Shown here: positions 24,742 to 33,720 of the stretch, piece by piece | Layout: each line of letters starts with the position of its first letter | How positions within the stretch are numbered: the first letter of the stretch is position 1 | Origin: Acidobacteria bacterium 13_2_20CM_57_17 | Lineage (GTDB): Bacteria > Acidobacteriota > Terriglobia > Acidiferrales > UBA7541 | Direction of reading: 5' to 3' | Assembly (NCBI GenBank): GCA_001914785.1 | Contig: MNDE01000176.1 | Location: 1-39,701, forward strand | DNA length: 39,701 bases | Notes under the pieces: model-generated | The model's database searches: none | Seen by the model: only the letters and a program-made list of their open reading frames with translations | Told to the model about the DNA's origin: nothing | Program-made: the position numbers and the translations under genes

Positions 24742-24852
24742 ATGGGAAACAAAGACAGAGGGAAGCGCGAAGTCAAGAAACCGCCGAAGAAAAAGCCAAC
24801 CGCTCATGAGTTAGCCCGCGCGGCTGCGCCGATCTTCAAAAAGCCCGCTTAA
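24742..24852 (+). CDS. Small basic Lys-rich protein (36 residues)
   Basis: An ATG at 24742 opens a 36-codon frame: MGNKDRGKREVKKPPKKKPT then AHELARAAAPIFKKPA, ending at TAA 24850-24852. Tiny MGNKDRG.RE.KKPKKK proteins occur in many bacteria and I recall them as conserved hypotheticals; no function is known. The strong Lys/Arg content suggests contact with RNA or DNA. No ribosome-binding site is obvious. It lies between the carbamoyltransferase and the third glycosyltransferase. Confidence 0.6.
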   Translation: MGNKDRGKREVKKPPKKKPTAHELARAAAPIFKKPA

Positions 24853-24905
24853 AATCGCTGAGCTACCGCACCCCGCGCAGAGGCAGAACTCAGTACAATC
24901 TCTCC

Positions 24906-26120
24906 GTGCGCATCCTGCTGCTGAATCTCTATTACCCGCCGGATACTTCCGCGACCGCCAAGATGGCGCATACCGTCGTGGAAGCTCTCTCCTCTTCGCA
25001 TGGCCTGACGGTGCTCTGCGGACGCCCATCCTACGATCCCACAGAGCGACGCCCATGGCGCCCGTACCAAACTGAAATTGTGGACCGAGTGCGCATCATT
25101 CGCGCCGGTTCGACGGACTTTCCGCGCTTCGACATGATAAAACGTGTTGTGAATTATCTCAGCTACGTCGCGCTGGCGATTCCTCGTGCGCTCTTTGTGC
25201 CCTGCGACGCTGTTGTAGCGATGACCGATCCTCCATTTCAAGGCATTGTTGGCACGATCGTTGCCCTGCTGAAACGCAAACCGTATGTTTACAACATCCG
25301 TGACTTGTACCCAGACATGGCCGTGGCAGGCTCGATCGTTCGACCAGGCATGCTTGCGGGATTCTGGGAAAAGCTCCATCGCTGGGCACTGCGTCGCGCG
25401 TCGCGTGTGATCGTTCTAGGTGAAGACATGCGCGCGCGCATCATCGCCAAAGGCGTAGCTCCGGCTCGCGTAGTAATCGTTCGCGACGGAGCCGATATTC
25501 TCTCGGCGGGCGCGCCCCTTCCTGTCCTCGATCCCGCAGTTGTTCGCGCCATTCGGGGAGATTTTTCGTTTGTCCTGGTTCACGCGGGCAACCTTGGTTT
25601 CTACGGCGCTTGGAACACGCTGGTCACCGCGGCTCGCCATCTGGCAAACGAGGGTGTGGGCCTCGTGTTCGTGGGCGATGGTGCACAACGCTCTCAAATC
25701 GAAGCGGCAGCCGCGGGCGCCGACAATGTCCGTTTTTTAGAGTTCTTCCCGGCAAGCAAAATCCCGTCGGTGCTTGCCGCCGCCGATGCCCACGTCATCA
25801 CAGTGAAGCGGGGGCTGGAAGGCGTGGTGGTGCCCAGCAAAATGTACGGAATTCTGGCGGCGGGAAAACCGATTCTCGCGGTGGCCCCAAAGGAAACGGA
25901 TGCAGCGTCGTTAGGAGTTCAGCGCGGCTTTGCGGTAGCTGCTGACCCTGACCGCCCCGCGGAAGTTGTGAGCGCCGTGCGCGCCCTCGCTTCCGACCCC
26001 AAGAAACTGAAGGCCATGGGTGAAGCAGCGCGAGCCGCTGCTCCCGACTATGATAGAGTCGAGGAACTGAAAAAATTTGTGACAATCATCGATCAGCTGG
26101 CGGTTGACCAGAAGAATTAA
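24906..26120 (+). CDS. GT4-family glycosyltransferase (WbuB-like)
   Basis: A 404-residue GT4 enzyme. It starts MRILLLNLYYPPDTSATAKM, with the WbuB-type N-terminus; YNIRDLYPDMAVAGSIVRPG follows near residue 140. The C-terminal domain begins at about 215 with FVLVHAGNLGFYGAWNTLV and carries FLEFFPASKIPSVLAAAD and VVPSKMYGILAAGKPILAVA. WbuB-like enzymes add an aminosugar during O-antigen or exopolysaccharide assembly; the donor here is unknown. GTG start at 24906. The next gene begins 15 bp after the stop with a strong AAGGAGG (26119-26125) that overlaps this gene's end. Confidence 0.88.
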   Translation: MRILLLNLYYPPDTSATAKMAHTVVEALSSSHGLTVLCGRPSYDPTERRPWRPYQTEIVDRVRIIRAGSTDFPRFDMIKRVVNYLSYVALAIPRALFVPCDAVVAMTDPPFQGIVGTIVALLKRKPYVYNIRDLYPDMAVAGSIVRPGMLAGFWEKLHRWALRRASRVIVLGEDMRARIIAKGVAPARVVIVRDGADILSAGAPLPVLDPAVVRAIRGDFSFVLVHAGNLGFYGAWNTLVTAARHLANEGVGLVFVGDGAQRSQIEAAAAGADNVRFLEFFPASKIPSVLAAADAHVITVKRGLEGVVVPSKMYGILAAGKPILAVAPKETDAASLGVQRGFAVAADPDRPAEVVSAVRALASDPKKLKAMGEAARAAAPDYDRVEELKKFVTIIDQLAVDQKN

Positions 26121-26135
26121 GGAGGCTGCGCTCGC

Positions 26136-27170
26136 GTGACGACGGCGGACGGATTTTGGGCGGGAAAGACAGTTTTCGTAACTGGTGGAGCGTCGTTCAT
26201 CGGCTCGACGCTTACCGATCAACTGCTGGCGCGAGGCGCGAAAAAGGTTCGCATCGTCGATGACTTGACCAGCGGCCATCTCGGTAACATTCGGCAGCAC
26301 CTCGGCACGGGCAAAGTGGATTTTTTGCAGGCCGATTTGCGGGAGCCCGGCGTGGCCCGCGCCGCGATGCAGGGCGTCGACACGGTCTTCCATCTCGCCG
26401 CGGATCACGGGGGGCGCGGTTACGTGGACCTCCATCAAGCCGGCCCTGCGTCAAACTTTTTTCTGGATGGTCTGGTCTTTGCCGAAGCGCTCAAAGCCAA
26501 AGTGAAAAAAGTGGTGTTCGCTTCCTCCGGCTGCGTGTATCCGAATTTTCTGCAGTCGGACACGCAGAAGGAACTCTATCTCACGGAAGACCTCACCAAA
26601 GGTCCGAATGACGCCGACAATACTTATGGCTGGGCCAAGTTGATGGGCGAATTTACGCTGCAGGCCTACGCGAAGGAACACGGAATGGGAGCCGCTTCAT
26701 GCCGCTATTTCACGGTCTATGGCCCGCGTGGGGTTGAGAATCACGCGGTCATCGCCATGATTGCGCGCGCGTTTCTGGGACAAGACCCATTTGAAGTTTG
26801 GGGCGACGGCACGCAAATCCGCAATTGGACGTACATTGACGACATTGTCGAAGGCACCATTCTGGCCGGGCAAAAAATCAATGATGGCACGGCGATTAAC
26901 CTCGGAACCATGGAACGCATCCGGGTGATCGATTGCGCCAAAATGGTTTGTGAATTCACGGGACACAAAGCCGAAATCAAGCTCCGCAAAGACATGCCCA
27001 CGGGCCCGCTCAACCGCGTCGCTGACAACTGTCTTGCCAAGAAACTTCTCGGCTGGGAGCCGAAGGTTCTCTTCCGCGAAGGCCTCAAACGCACCATCGA
27101 CTGGTACTACGCCACTCGCGACAAAGAGGAAGTGAAGCGCATTTTCACCCGCATGTTGACGGAACGTTGA
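26136..27170 (+). CDS. NAD-dependent sugar epimerase/dehydratase (extended SDR)
   Basis: A 344-residue extended short-chain dehydrogenase. The nucleotide-binding motif is VFVTGGASFIGSTL, the active-site Ser is in FASSGCVYPNF, and the catalytic Tyr-Lys pair is in YGWAKLMGE. The AADHGGRGYVDLHQ segment and WGDGTQIRNWTYIDDIVEGT resemble GDP-mannose 3,5-epimerase and UDP-glucose 4-epimerase relatives, so it likely interconverts nucleotide sugars for the glycosyltransferases around it; exact substrate cannot be told. GTG start at 26136 with AAGGAGG ten bases upstream. The gene ends 189 bp before the WecA-like gene. Confidence 0.87.
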   Translation: MTTADGFWAGKTVFVTGGASFIGSTLTDQLLARGAKKVRIVDDLTSGHLGNIRQHLGTGKVDFLQADLREPGVARAAMQGVDTVFHLAADHGGRGYVDLHQAGPASNFFLDGLVFAEALKAKVKKVVFASSGCVYPNFLQSDTQKELYLTEDLTKGPNDADNTYGWAKLMGEFTLQAYAKEHGMGAASCRYFTVYGPRGVENHAVIAMIARAFLGQDPFEVWGDGTQIRNWTYIDDIVEGTILAGQKINDGTAINLGTMERIRVIDCAKMVCEFTGHKAEIKLRKDMPTGPLNRVADNCLAKKLLGWEPKVLFREGLKRTIDWYYATRDKEEVKRIFTRMLTER

Positions 27171-27359
27171 CGCACCGCGCATTAGGTGTCTTTCCAGCGA
27201 TTGCTGCAAAACTAAAATCGCAGTATCGTGTTCGTGCTGCGTGGGACAGCTGATTTGTTGGTTCGACTTGGGAGCCGGGCCCCCAATCCGGTGAGAATCA
27301 CGTGAGATGCCGGCTGCACTAGCCTGGCCGGGTTCGGCTTACCTGATAAACGAGGTTGC

Positions 27360-28412
27360 ATGGCCGCAGGCGTGCTTTCTTTTTTCATCGCGCTATTTGC
27401 GTCGTTGGCGCTCGTCGTTCCCGTGCGCGCGCTTGCGTTACGCGTAGGAATGGTCGATCTGCCGGGGCCCCGCAAAGTTCATCTCAAGCCAATTCCGCTT
27501 CTTGGCGGCTTGGCAATGTACGCCGCCGTGGTGATTGCGGTGCTCTTTGCTTTCAACGGCCCCGCACGCGCGCAAATCGTGGGTATTCTCATCGGCGCGA
27601 CGCTGGTTGCGACTGTTGGCATCCTCGACGACAGGGGGCTGCTCCATCACCAGGTTAAATTGTTTATCGGCATGCCGCTGGCGGCGGCGATCCTCCTAGC
27701 CAGCGGAATTCGCGCGCAGTTTTTCACCGTATTCTTGGGCGGACGGAGCGGGGATTTCCTGGATGCGACGCTTACGGTTGTTTGGGTGGTGGGAATTACC
27801 GCTTCGTTCAGCATCCTCGATCATATGGACGGCCTCTGCGCAGGCGTCGCCGCCATGGCATCGGTTTTTTTCGCGATGCTTGCTTATCTGAACGGCCAGA
27901 CCCTTGTAACCACGTTGGCCGCCGCAGTTCTTGGCGCGGCCACCGGGTTTCTCCGCTGGAATTTCAAACCCGCGAAAATTTTCATGGGTGACGGTGGCGC
28001 CATGTTTCTTGGTTTTCTGATGGCCACGCTGGGGTTAAAATTGCGGCTTGAGAACTCCAATCATCTTTCCGCATGGCTTGCGCCGGTTCTGATCCTGGGC
28101 GTGACGATTTTCGACACCACGCTGGTCACGATTTCCCGCTCGCGCCGGGGCCTGCTGCCCTTCGCCACTCCCGGGAAAGACCACGCAGCTCACCGGCTTT
28201 CGAATCTTGGCTTTGGGCATCGCGGCGCCGTCCTTACCCTGTATCTGCTCGGCGCAATGGGCGGCGGCGCGGCCGTGCTCGTGAGTTATCTTTCGGCACG
28301 CATGGCTTCCCTGGTTGGGGCCATCGCCGTCTGCACGATTTTTGCCGGCGTTGTGTATCTGGAGCGCGCGCCTTACGAGCGTCAGACAGGCAAGACTTCT
28401 CCCGCCCCGTAA
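27360..28412 (+). CDS. WecA/TagO-like polyprenyl-phosphate sugar-1-phosphate transferase
   Basis: A 350-residue multi-helix membrane protein (about ten segments) of the GT-MraY/WecA family. Conserved motifs on the cytoplasmic loops: GPRKVHLKPIPLLGG, ILDDRGLLHHQVKLF (Asp-Asp), SILDHMDGLCAG (with the Asp nucleophile region), KIFMGDGGAMFLGF and the final KDHAAHRLSNLGFG. It transfers a sugar-1-phosphate, usually HexNAc-1-P, from a UDP-sugar to undecaprenyl phosphate, starting lipid-linked glycan synthesis. ATG start at 27360, with GAGG just upstream. A flavoprotein follows after 158 bp on the same strand. It is the most likely priming enzyme of the locus. Confidence 0.92.
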   Translation: MAAGVLSFFIALFASLALVVPVRALALRVGMVDLPGPRKVHLKPIPLLGGLAMYAAVVIAVLFAFNGPARAQIVGILIGATLVATVGILDDRGLLHHQVKLFIGMPLAAAILLASGIRAQFFTVFLGGRSGDFLDATLTVVWVVGITASFSILDHMDGLCAGVAAMASVFFAMLAYLNGQTLVTTLAAAVLGAATGFLRWNFKPAKIFMGDGGAMFLGFLMATLGLKLRLENSNHLSAWLAPVLILGVTIFDTTLVTISRSRRGLLPFATPGKDHAAHRLSNLGFGHRGAVLTLYLLGAMGGGAAVLVSYLSARMASLVGAIAVCTIFAGVVYLERAPYERQTGKTSPAP

Positions 28413-28570
28413 GACTTCCGTTCGTTTCAAAAAGCACGCTTCATTCCGAGTCTTGCCTCTCCCTGCGAGTTGGTCATTCATATTCGATTCGTTATACTTA
28501 CAGCGCGCCCGCTCACTCACGCCATGAGCAGCCCCACACGGGTCGAGCGGGAAGAAGGTAAATTTTTGGC

Positions 28571-29803
28571 GTGGTTGCCTTGATGAGCAAAACTCTCGGG
28601 GACCGCGCGTCTTTGGAAAGCACGGAAACTGTGGAAAACACAGAAGCACAGCCCCGGCTTGGCCGAAACGACCGCGAAGTTATCGTTGTCGGCGGCTCCG
28701 CTGCCGGGCTTTTCACGGCCGTGACCGTGGCCCGCGGTGGCCGGCGCGTTCGCGTGCTGGAATCAAAACCGCAATTCGAGCCGACGCCTCGCACGTTGAT
28801 TGTTACCGATCATTTCCGACACCAAATGGGCACAGCCGCCAGCGAAAACATCGTCAACGAAATTCGCCGTTTCGAACTCTTCACCGATGGCCGCTCGGCG
28901 CAAATCGCCCTGAACAAGCCCGATCTCATCATCGAGCGCTCACGCTTGATTTCGGCGTTGGCCCGCGAGGCCGAGCAAGCCGGCGCGACGCTATCGTTCG
29001 ATACGCGTTTCTTGGGAATCGGTCCGAACGCGCGCGGCTTGCGGCTGGACGTCGAATCCGGCGGCAAACATGAGGAATTGCACGCGGACAGCGTCGTCGG
29101 TGCGGATGGCGCAGCGAGCCGCGTGGCGCGCGCCTCCGGCTGGCCTCCGGTTGAAACTGTGCCGCTGGTTCAGGCCATCGTGCGCCTGCCGAAAGATTGT
29201 CCTCCCGACACCACGCGCGTCTGGTTCGTGCCGGACGACACGCCTTATTTTTACTGGCTGATTCCTGAATCGGCGGAACGCGGCGCCGTCGGCGTGATCG
29301 GTGAGCACGGCAGCGACACCAAAAGCTGCTTCGAACGCTTCCTGGAAAAAAAGCATCTGGAGCCGCTCGAATGGCAAGGCGCGCGCATCCCCGTGTATCG
29401 CGGATGGGTGCCGGTTCGCCGCCAGATTGGAAACGGCGAGGTCTATCTTGTGGGTGATGCTGCGGCACAGGTCAAAGTTTCAACTGTCGGGGGAATCGTC
29501 ACCGGATTCCGCGGGGCGCTCGGCGTCTCGCAGGCGCTTTTGCGGAATGGCAAGGGCCGCGAGCTTGCCGCCTTGCGGCGTGAACTGGGAACGCATTGGT
29601 TGATCCGCCGCGCGCTGCATAGCTTTGAACAAAAGGACTATTCGCAGTTGGTGGATTTGCTGGACGCTTCCACGCGGCAATCGCTCGGCGAAATCAATCG
29701 CGATGAATCCACTCGTCTATTGTGGAATGTGGTCCGCCGCCAGCCGCGCCTGGTGCTTCTAGGGCTGCGAGGCTTGTTGATGGGAAAAGCGGAAAGAGGT
29801 TAG
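28571..29803 (+). CDS. FAD-dependent oxidoreductase, geranylgeranyl reductase-like
   Basis: A 410-residue flavoprotein of the PHBH/geranylgeranyl reductase group. It has the FAD-binding VIVVGGSAAGLFTAVTVARG near residue 38, the DG motif SVVGADGAASRVARASG near 175, and the GD motif YLVGDAAAQVKVSTVGGIVT near 295. Relatives reduce the double bonds of isoprenoid chains or hydroxylate aromatics. Because it follows a WecA-like enzyme that uses a polyprenyl phosphate, a role in modifying the lipid carrier is an attractive inference but is unproven. Start GTG at 28571 with GAAGAAGG 12-19 bases upstream; an ATG at 28583 is an alternative. UDP-glucose dehydrogenase follows 67 bp later. Confidence 0.8.
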   Translation: MVALMSKTLGDRASLESTETVENTEAQPRLGRNDREVIVVGGSAAGLFTAVTVARGGRRVRVLESKPQFEPTPRTLIVTDHFRHQMGTAASENIVNEIRRFELFTDGRSAQIALNKPDLIIERSRLISALAREAEQAGATLSFDTRFLGIGPNARGLRLDVESGGKHEELHADSVVGADGAASRVARASGWPPVETVPLVQAIVRLPKDCPPDTTRVWFVPDDTPYFYWLIPESAERGAVGVIGEHGSDTKSCFERFLEKKHLEPLEWQGARIPVYRGWVPVRRQIGNGEVYLVGDAAAQVKVSTVGGIVTGFRGALGVSQALLRNGKGRELAALRRELGTHWLIRRALHSFEQKDYSQLVDLLDASTRQSLGEINRDESTRLLWNVVRRQPRLVLLGLRGLLMGKAERG

Positions 29804-29870
29804 CTTCGAATTATTCACGATGAGCAATTGGGTTCCGTTTCGCATAGGCTAGTGCTTTGGAGGGTTCGCT

Positions 29871-31220
29871 TTGCGCCTTTCAGTTATCGGTTGTGGTTAC
29901 GTGGGTCTCGTTACCGGGGCTTGTCTTGCCGAAGCAGGACACGAAGTAGTTTGCACGGACATCGATCGCGAGCGCATCGCAAAGCTCAACGCCGGTGGTG
30001 TACCAATCTACGAGCATCACCTTGATCAGATTCTCGCATCAGCTCACCAAGCCGGAAAAATTTCCTATACCGCCGACGCCGGTGAAGCCATCCGCGCTGG
30101 GGACGCCATCTTCATCTGTGTTGGCACCCCTCCGAAAGATTCCGGCGAGGCAGACCTTTCGGCCATCGATAACGTCGCCCGGCAAATTGCTGCGGAAGCG
30201 AAATCGGCAAAACTCGTTGTCGAAAAAAGTACCGTTCCGGCGCGCACCGGCCTCGAACTGAGCCGCGCCCTTGCCGCTTATTCCAAAAAGAGCAACGTAA
30301 AATTCCGCGTGGCCTCCAATCCTGAATTTCTTCGCGAAGGCACCGCCGTTGCGGATTTTTTTCATCCCGACCGCATTGTTGTCGGCGTCGAGGATCCTTC
30401 CTCCGCCGCGGAACTGCGCGAGATCTACCGTCCGATTCTCGAACGGAGTTTCCGCTGCCCGGTGCACAACGGAACGTGCCCCCCGGGCCGCAAAGCCGAG
30501 TTCCTCGTCACCACCATCAACAGCGCTGAACTCATCAAGCACGCATCCAATTCTTTTCTCGCGCTAAAAATCAGTTATGCCAACGTGATTGCCGATCTCT
30601 GCGAGAAAATCGGCGCGAATGTGGAAGAAGTCACCCACGCCATGGGACTCGACGCCCGCATCGGCGGACAATTTCTCAAAGCCGGGCTGGGCTACGGTGG
30701 TTTCTGTTTCCCAAAGGACGTTCAAGCTTTCATTCATTTGTCGGCTTCCGTCGGCGTGGATTTTGACATTCTCAAAGCAACCGAGCGCGTTAACAAACAG
30801 CGCATCGACCGTTTCTTTGAAAAAATCCGCCAGGCACTATGGGTAGTGAAAGGCAAACGCGTTGCCGTCCTCGGCTTGGCGTTCAAGGCCAACACTGATG
30901 ACATCCGCTTCGCTCCCGCGCTGGAAGTTGTCAAGCGCCTTCTCGAAGAAGGGGCCGTCGTGCATGCCACCGACCCCGAAGGCATGCCACGCAGCAAGGC
31001 CCTCTTTCCTCAAGTTCATTACCATGATGATGCTTACCGGGCCTTGCAGGACGCGGATGCCGCCCTGGTTTGCACTGAGTGGGATGTTTTCCGCAAGCTC
31101 GATTGGGATCGCGCCGGAAAACTCATGGCCCGCAAGTTGGTGATCGACGGCCGCAATCTTTATATGCCGCAGGGCATGCGCGAAAAGGGCTTCGAATATT
31201 ACTCCTTCGGCCGCGATTAG
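29871..31220 (+). CDS. ugd: UDP-glucose 6-dehydrogenase
   Basis: A 449-residue enzyme oxidising UDP-glucose to UDP-glucuronate with two NAD+. The Rossmann motif LSVIGCGYVGLVTGACLAEA opens it; ASNPEFLREGTAVADF and INSAELIKHASNSFLALK mark the centre, GYGGFCFPKD holds the catalytic Cys279, and VAVLGLAFKANTDDIRFAP starts the UDP-binding domain. A segment rich in Cys, Pro and Gly (CPVHNGTCPPGRKAEFLVTT, near 200) is a few residues longer than usual. TTG start at 29871 with GGAGGG 6-7 bases upstream. It provides the sugar acid for the decarboxylase encoded opposite, and possibly for the amidotransferase. Confidence 0.95.
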   Translation: MRLSVIGCGYVGLVTGACLAEAGHEVVCTDIDRERIAKLNAGGVPIYEHHLDQILASAHQAGKISYTADAGEAIRAGDAIFICVGTPPKDSGEADLSAIDNVARQIAAEAKSAKLVVEKSTVPARTGLELSRALAAYSKKSNVKFRVASNPEFLREGTAVADFFHPDRIVVGVEDPSSAAELREIYRPILERSFRCPVHNGTCPPGRKAEFLVTTINSAELIKHASNSFLALKISYANVIADLCEKIGANVEEVTHAMGLDARIGGQFLKAGLGYGGFCFPKDVQAFIHLSASVGVDFDILKATERVNKQRIDRFFEKIRQALWVVKGKRVAVLGLAFKANTDDIRFAPALEVVKRLLEEGAVVHATDPEGMPRSKALFPQVHYHDDAYRALQDADAALVCTEWDVFRKLDWDRAGKLMARKLVIDGRNLYMPQGMREKGFEYYSFGRD

Positions 31221-31305
31221 CTCTTGGCTAAATCTGCTTCTAGATTTTGTCGTACCGGGTCTTGAAACCCCTTCTTCTGTTGCCGTGGTCGGGTCGTTTC
31301 TCCCC

Positions 31306-32244
31306 TCAACTCTTGTGAAACGCTTCCTTGAAGTATGCCAGCGTTAGCTTCAGTCCTTCTTCCAGACCGATCTTGGGCTCCCACTTCAAGACACGCTTCG
31401 CCTTCGTGATGTCCGGGCAGCGCCGCTTCGGATCGTCTTGCGGCAGCGGTTCAAAAACAAGGGGCGGCGCATTGTCAAAATGCTTCCGGATGCATTCGGC
31501 AAACTCCAGAATCGTAATCTCCTGCGGATTGCCAATGTTTGTCGGCAAATGCTCGTCCGACATCATCAGCCGATAGATCCCCTCGATCAGGTCGGACACA
31601 TAGCAAAAGCTGCGCGTCTGCTTTCCATCTCCATAAATCGTCAGCGGCTTGCCGCTCAGTGCCTGATACACAAAGTTGGGCAATGCGCGGCCGTCGTTTA
31701 GCCGCATCCGCGGCCCATAGGTATTAAAGATTCGCACGATACGCGTGTCCACCTTGTGATACCGGTGATACGCCATGGTCATCGCTTCGGCGTAGCGTTT
31801 CGCTTCGTCGTAAACGCCACGGGGCCCGATGGGATTCACACGTCCCCAGTATTCCTCGTGTTGCGGTGAAATTTCCGGATCGCCGTAGCATTCACTCGTC
31901 GAAGCCAGAAAGAACTTCGCATTCTTGGCAAGTGCGAGGCCCAGTGCGTTGTGCGTGCCTAATGCGCCGACCTTCAGGGTCTGGATGGGCAGCTTGAGGT
32001 AATCCACCGGGCTTGCAGGGGATGCGAAATGCAACACGTAATCGACGGGACCCGCCACATCGATGTAATTAGAGACGTCTCCGCGCGCGACGCGGAACTT
32101 CGGATGATTCATCAGGTGCGAGACGTTGGAATCGACGCCAGTGATCAGGTTATCCAGCGCCAGGACGTCCCATCCCTCATTCAGCAAGCGCTCGCACAGA
32201 TGCGACCCCAGAAACCCCGCTCCTCCCGTCACTACCGCCCGCAT
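31306..32244 (-). CDS. UDP-glucuronate decarboxylase (UDP-xylose synthase)
   Basis: A 312-residue extended SDR with the diagnostic UXS features: [17 protein letters not shown], the [20 protein letters not shown] stretch, active-site Thr/Ser in [24 protein letters not shown] with the Tyr-Lys pair, and [20 protein letters not shown]. It converts UDP-glucuronate into UDP-xylose with bound NAD+. Its substrate is the product of the facing ugd gene, and the stops are 85 bp apart. ATG start at 32244, with AAGGAGG seven to ten bases before it on the minus strand. Located downstream of the GH5 gene on the same strand (gap 151 bp). Confidence 0.93.
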   Translation of the reverse strand: MRAVVTGGAGFLGSHLCERLLNEGWDVLALDNLITGVDSNVSHLMNHPKFRVARGDVSNYIDVAGPVDYVLHFASPASPVDYLKLPIQTLKVGALGTHNALGLALAKNAKFFLASTSECYGDPEISPQHEEYWGRVNPIGPRGVYDEAKRYAEAMTMAYHRYHKVDTRIVRIFNTYGPRMRLNDGRALPNFVYQALSGKPLTIYGDGKQTRSFCYVSDLIEGIYRLMMSDEHLPTNIGNPQEITILEFAECIRKHFDNAPPLVFEPLPQDDPKRRCPDITKAKRVLKWEPKIGLEEGLKLTLAYFKEAFHKS

Positions 32245-32395
32245 GCGCCCTCCTTCGCAAAATTAGTCCGCCAGTGTATCCTGCCCCTACTGGAACATCC
32301 AAACATGTCAATTTCAGGGAGCGAATCGGTCCTCGCCAGGCGAAGGTTGCGGCCAGCGGGCTCACGCATCGAGTGATTAAAGATTGAAGCATCGT

Positions 32396-33637
32396 TCAGT
32401 TCGCCGGTCCTCCCGCACTGACCGTCGAAATATCTGACTTCATCCCCAGCGCTCTTAAATATTCCTCATTCACGCGGCACTTTTGCAGGCGGACACTTTC
32501 CAGAAGCTCGGCGAAGACACGAGTGATCGTTTCCTGCTCAGGCCGCGCCTTCAGCCGTTCTTCCACATGCCCTGTGCCCCGCGGAAGCTTTGCGAACTCC
32601 ACGATCTTTTCCCAATCGGCGGGCGGTATAATGCTGACGACCGCCGACGGTTTTTGCATCTTCTTATACGGCCAGAAAGCCCATCCGATGTTATTTTTTT
32701 CAAGCGCTTTCGCGAATTGCGCGATCCACTCATCGGTATTTTCCCCGGACTCGCCCATCCAGATTGGCACGTCATAACGCTCCCGAAAATCAATGTATTG
32801 CCGTATTACGCTCTCATCCGGCGCAGTCCAATACTTGTGGAACGTGTATGCGGTGTTCGCATCGAAAGGCTTGCCGAATAGGGAGAAGTTAGTGTCCCAC
32901 TGCGCGCCACCCAGAAAGAGAATGTGGTGGGCATCAACTTTTCGAATTTCCCCCGACAACTTCTTGTAGAGCGGTTCAAGCGAAAGATTCAAAGGCGCCA
33001 GCCTGGGGAAATGCGGAATCGGCTCATTGAGCAGGTCGTATCCGAGCACGGCCGGCTCATCACGATAGTGCGTCGCCAGCCGCCGCCAGATCGCGATCAG
33101 GTGCTCTTGCTCCAGCGGACTCTGGTAAAGCCACGGATATCCGGCGCTGTCATCGATATTCGCACCCGTCTGTCCGCCCGGTGCGGCGTGCAGGTCAAGG
33201 ACCACATATAGATTCTCGGCGCGGCTCCAACCGATCAACCGGTCCAGCAGTTTGAAACCCTCCGCGTCGTCGCTCTCAAAAAAGCTGTAGTGCAAAGGAA
33301 CTCGAATGGCGTTGAACCCGGCCCGGTGGAGTAGCGCGATGTCCTCCCGCGTGACGTAGTTCGCGCGGTACTTTTGCCAAAATGCTGCCGAACCTTCGGG
33401 CCCAAGCAACTCCAACACCAGCGCGCGGATCTCACTGGGAGATTGCGGCCCACCTTGGAACAGCCACATGTAACCCTCTGGCACCAGCCAATTGCCCAGA
33501 TTTGTCGCGCGAACAAGAAGTGGTTTGTCGGCGGCATCGACGATTTGTTTGTGGTCAGTGTGCGCGAACTGCGCGCTCGCTTGGGAAGTCAATGCCAGAA
33601 CAAGAAGCAGCAATCGCAAAAGTCTAGACTTGGACAT
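32396..33637 (-). CDS. Secreted GH5-like glycoside hydrolase
   Basis: A 413-residue protein with a signal peptide (LLRLLLLVLALTSQASAQ) and a TIM-barrel hydrolase domain of family GH5. Family landmarks: GFNAIRVPLHYSFFES (conserved Arg), YVVLDLHAAPGGQTG, the acid/base Glu in GYDLLNEPIPHF, HKYW, and the nucleophile Glu in VPIWMGESGENTD. GH5 members cleave beta-1,4-glucans, mannans and related chains. In this locus it could trim or release the locally made polysaccharide, or digest plant material; the sequence does not decide. ATG start at 33637. Confidence 0.88.
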   Translation of the reverse strand: MSKSRLLRLLLLVLALTSQASAQFAHTDHKQIVDAADKPLLVRATNLGNWLVPEGYMWLFQGGPQSPSEIRALVLELLGPEGSAAFWQKYRANYVTREDIALLHRAGFNAIRVPLHYSFFESDDAEGFKLLDRLIGWSRAENLYVVLDLHAAPGGQTGANIDDSAGYPWLYQSPLEQEHLIAIWRRLATHYRDEPAVLGYDLLNEPIPHFPRLAPLNLSLEPLYKKLSGEIRKVDAHHILFLGGAQWDTNFSLFGKPFDANTAYTFHKYWTAPDESVIRQYIDFRERYDVPIWMGESGENTDEWIAQFAKALEKNNIGWAFWPYKKMQKPSAVVSIIPPADWEKIVEFAKLPRGTGHVEERLKARPEQETITRVFAELLESVRLQKCRVNEEYLRALGMKSDISTVSAGGPAN

Positions 33638-33720
33638 GGTTTTCTCCGCTGGAAAGCCTACACCAAACTGGCCAGTAAAATAGGATATCCGGCGGATGAA
33701 AATGCCGAATTTGGTGACTA

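Noticed and set aside
27171..27359. Possible riboswitch-like leader before the WecA-like gene
   Set aside because: GC-rich hairpin potential and a CCGGTGAGAATC phrase recall a cobalamin element, but the conserved B12-box and core order are missing.
31230..31247. Small inverted repeat AAATCT-6 nt-AGATTT between ugd and the decarboxylase
   Set aside because: Only six weak base pairs and a short T run; not enough to call a terminator.
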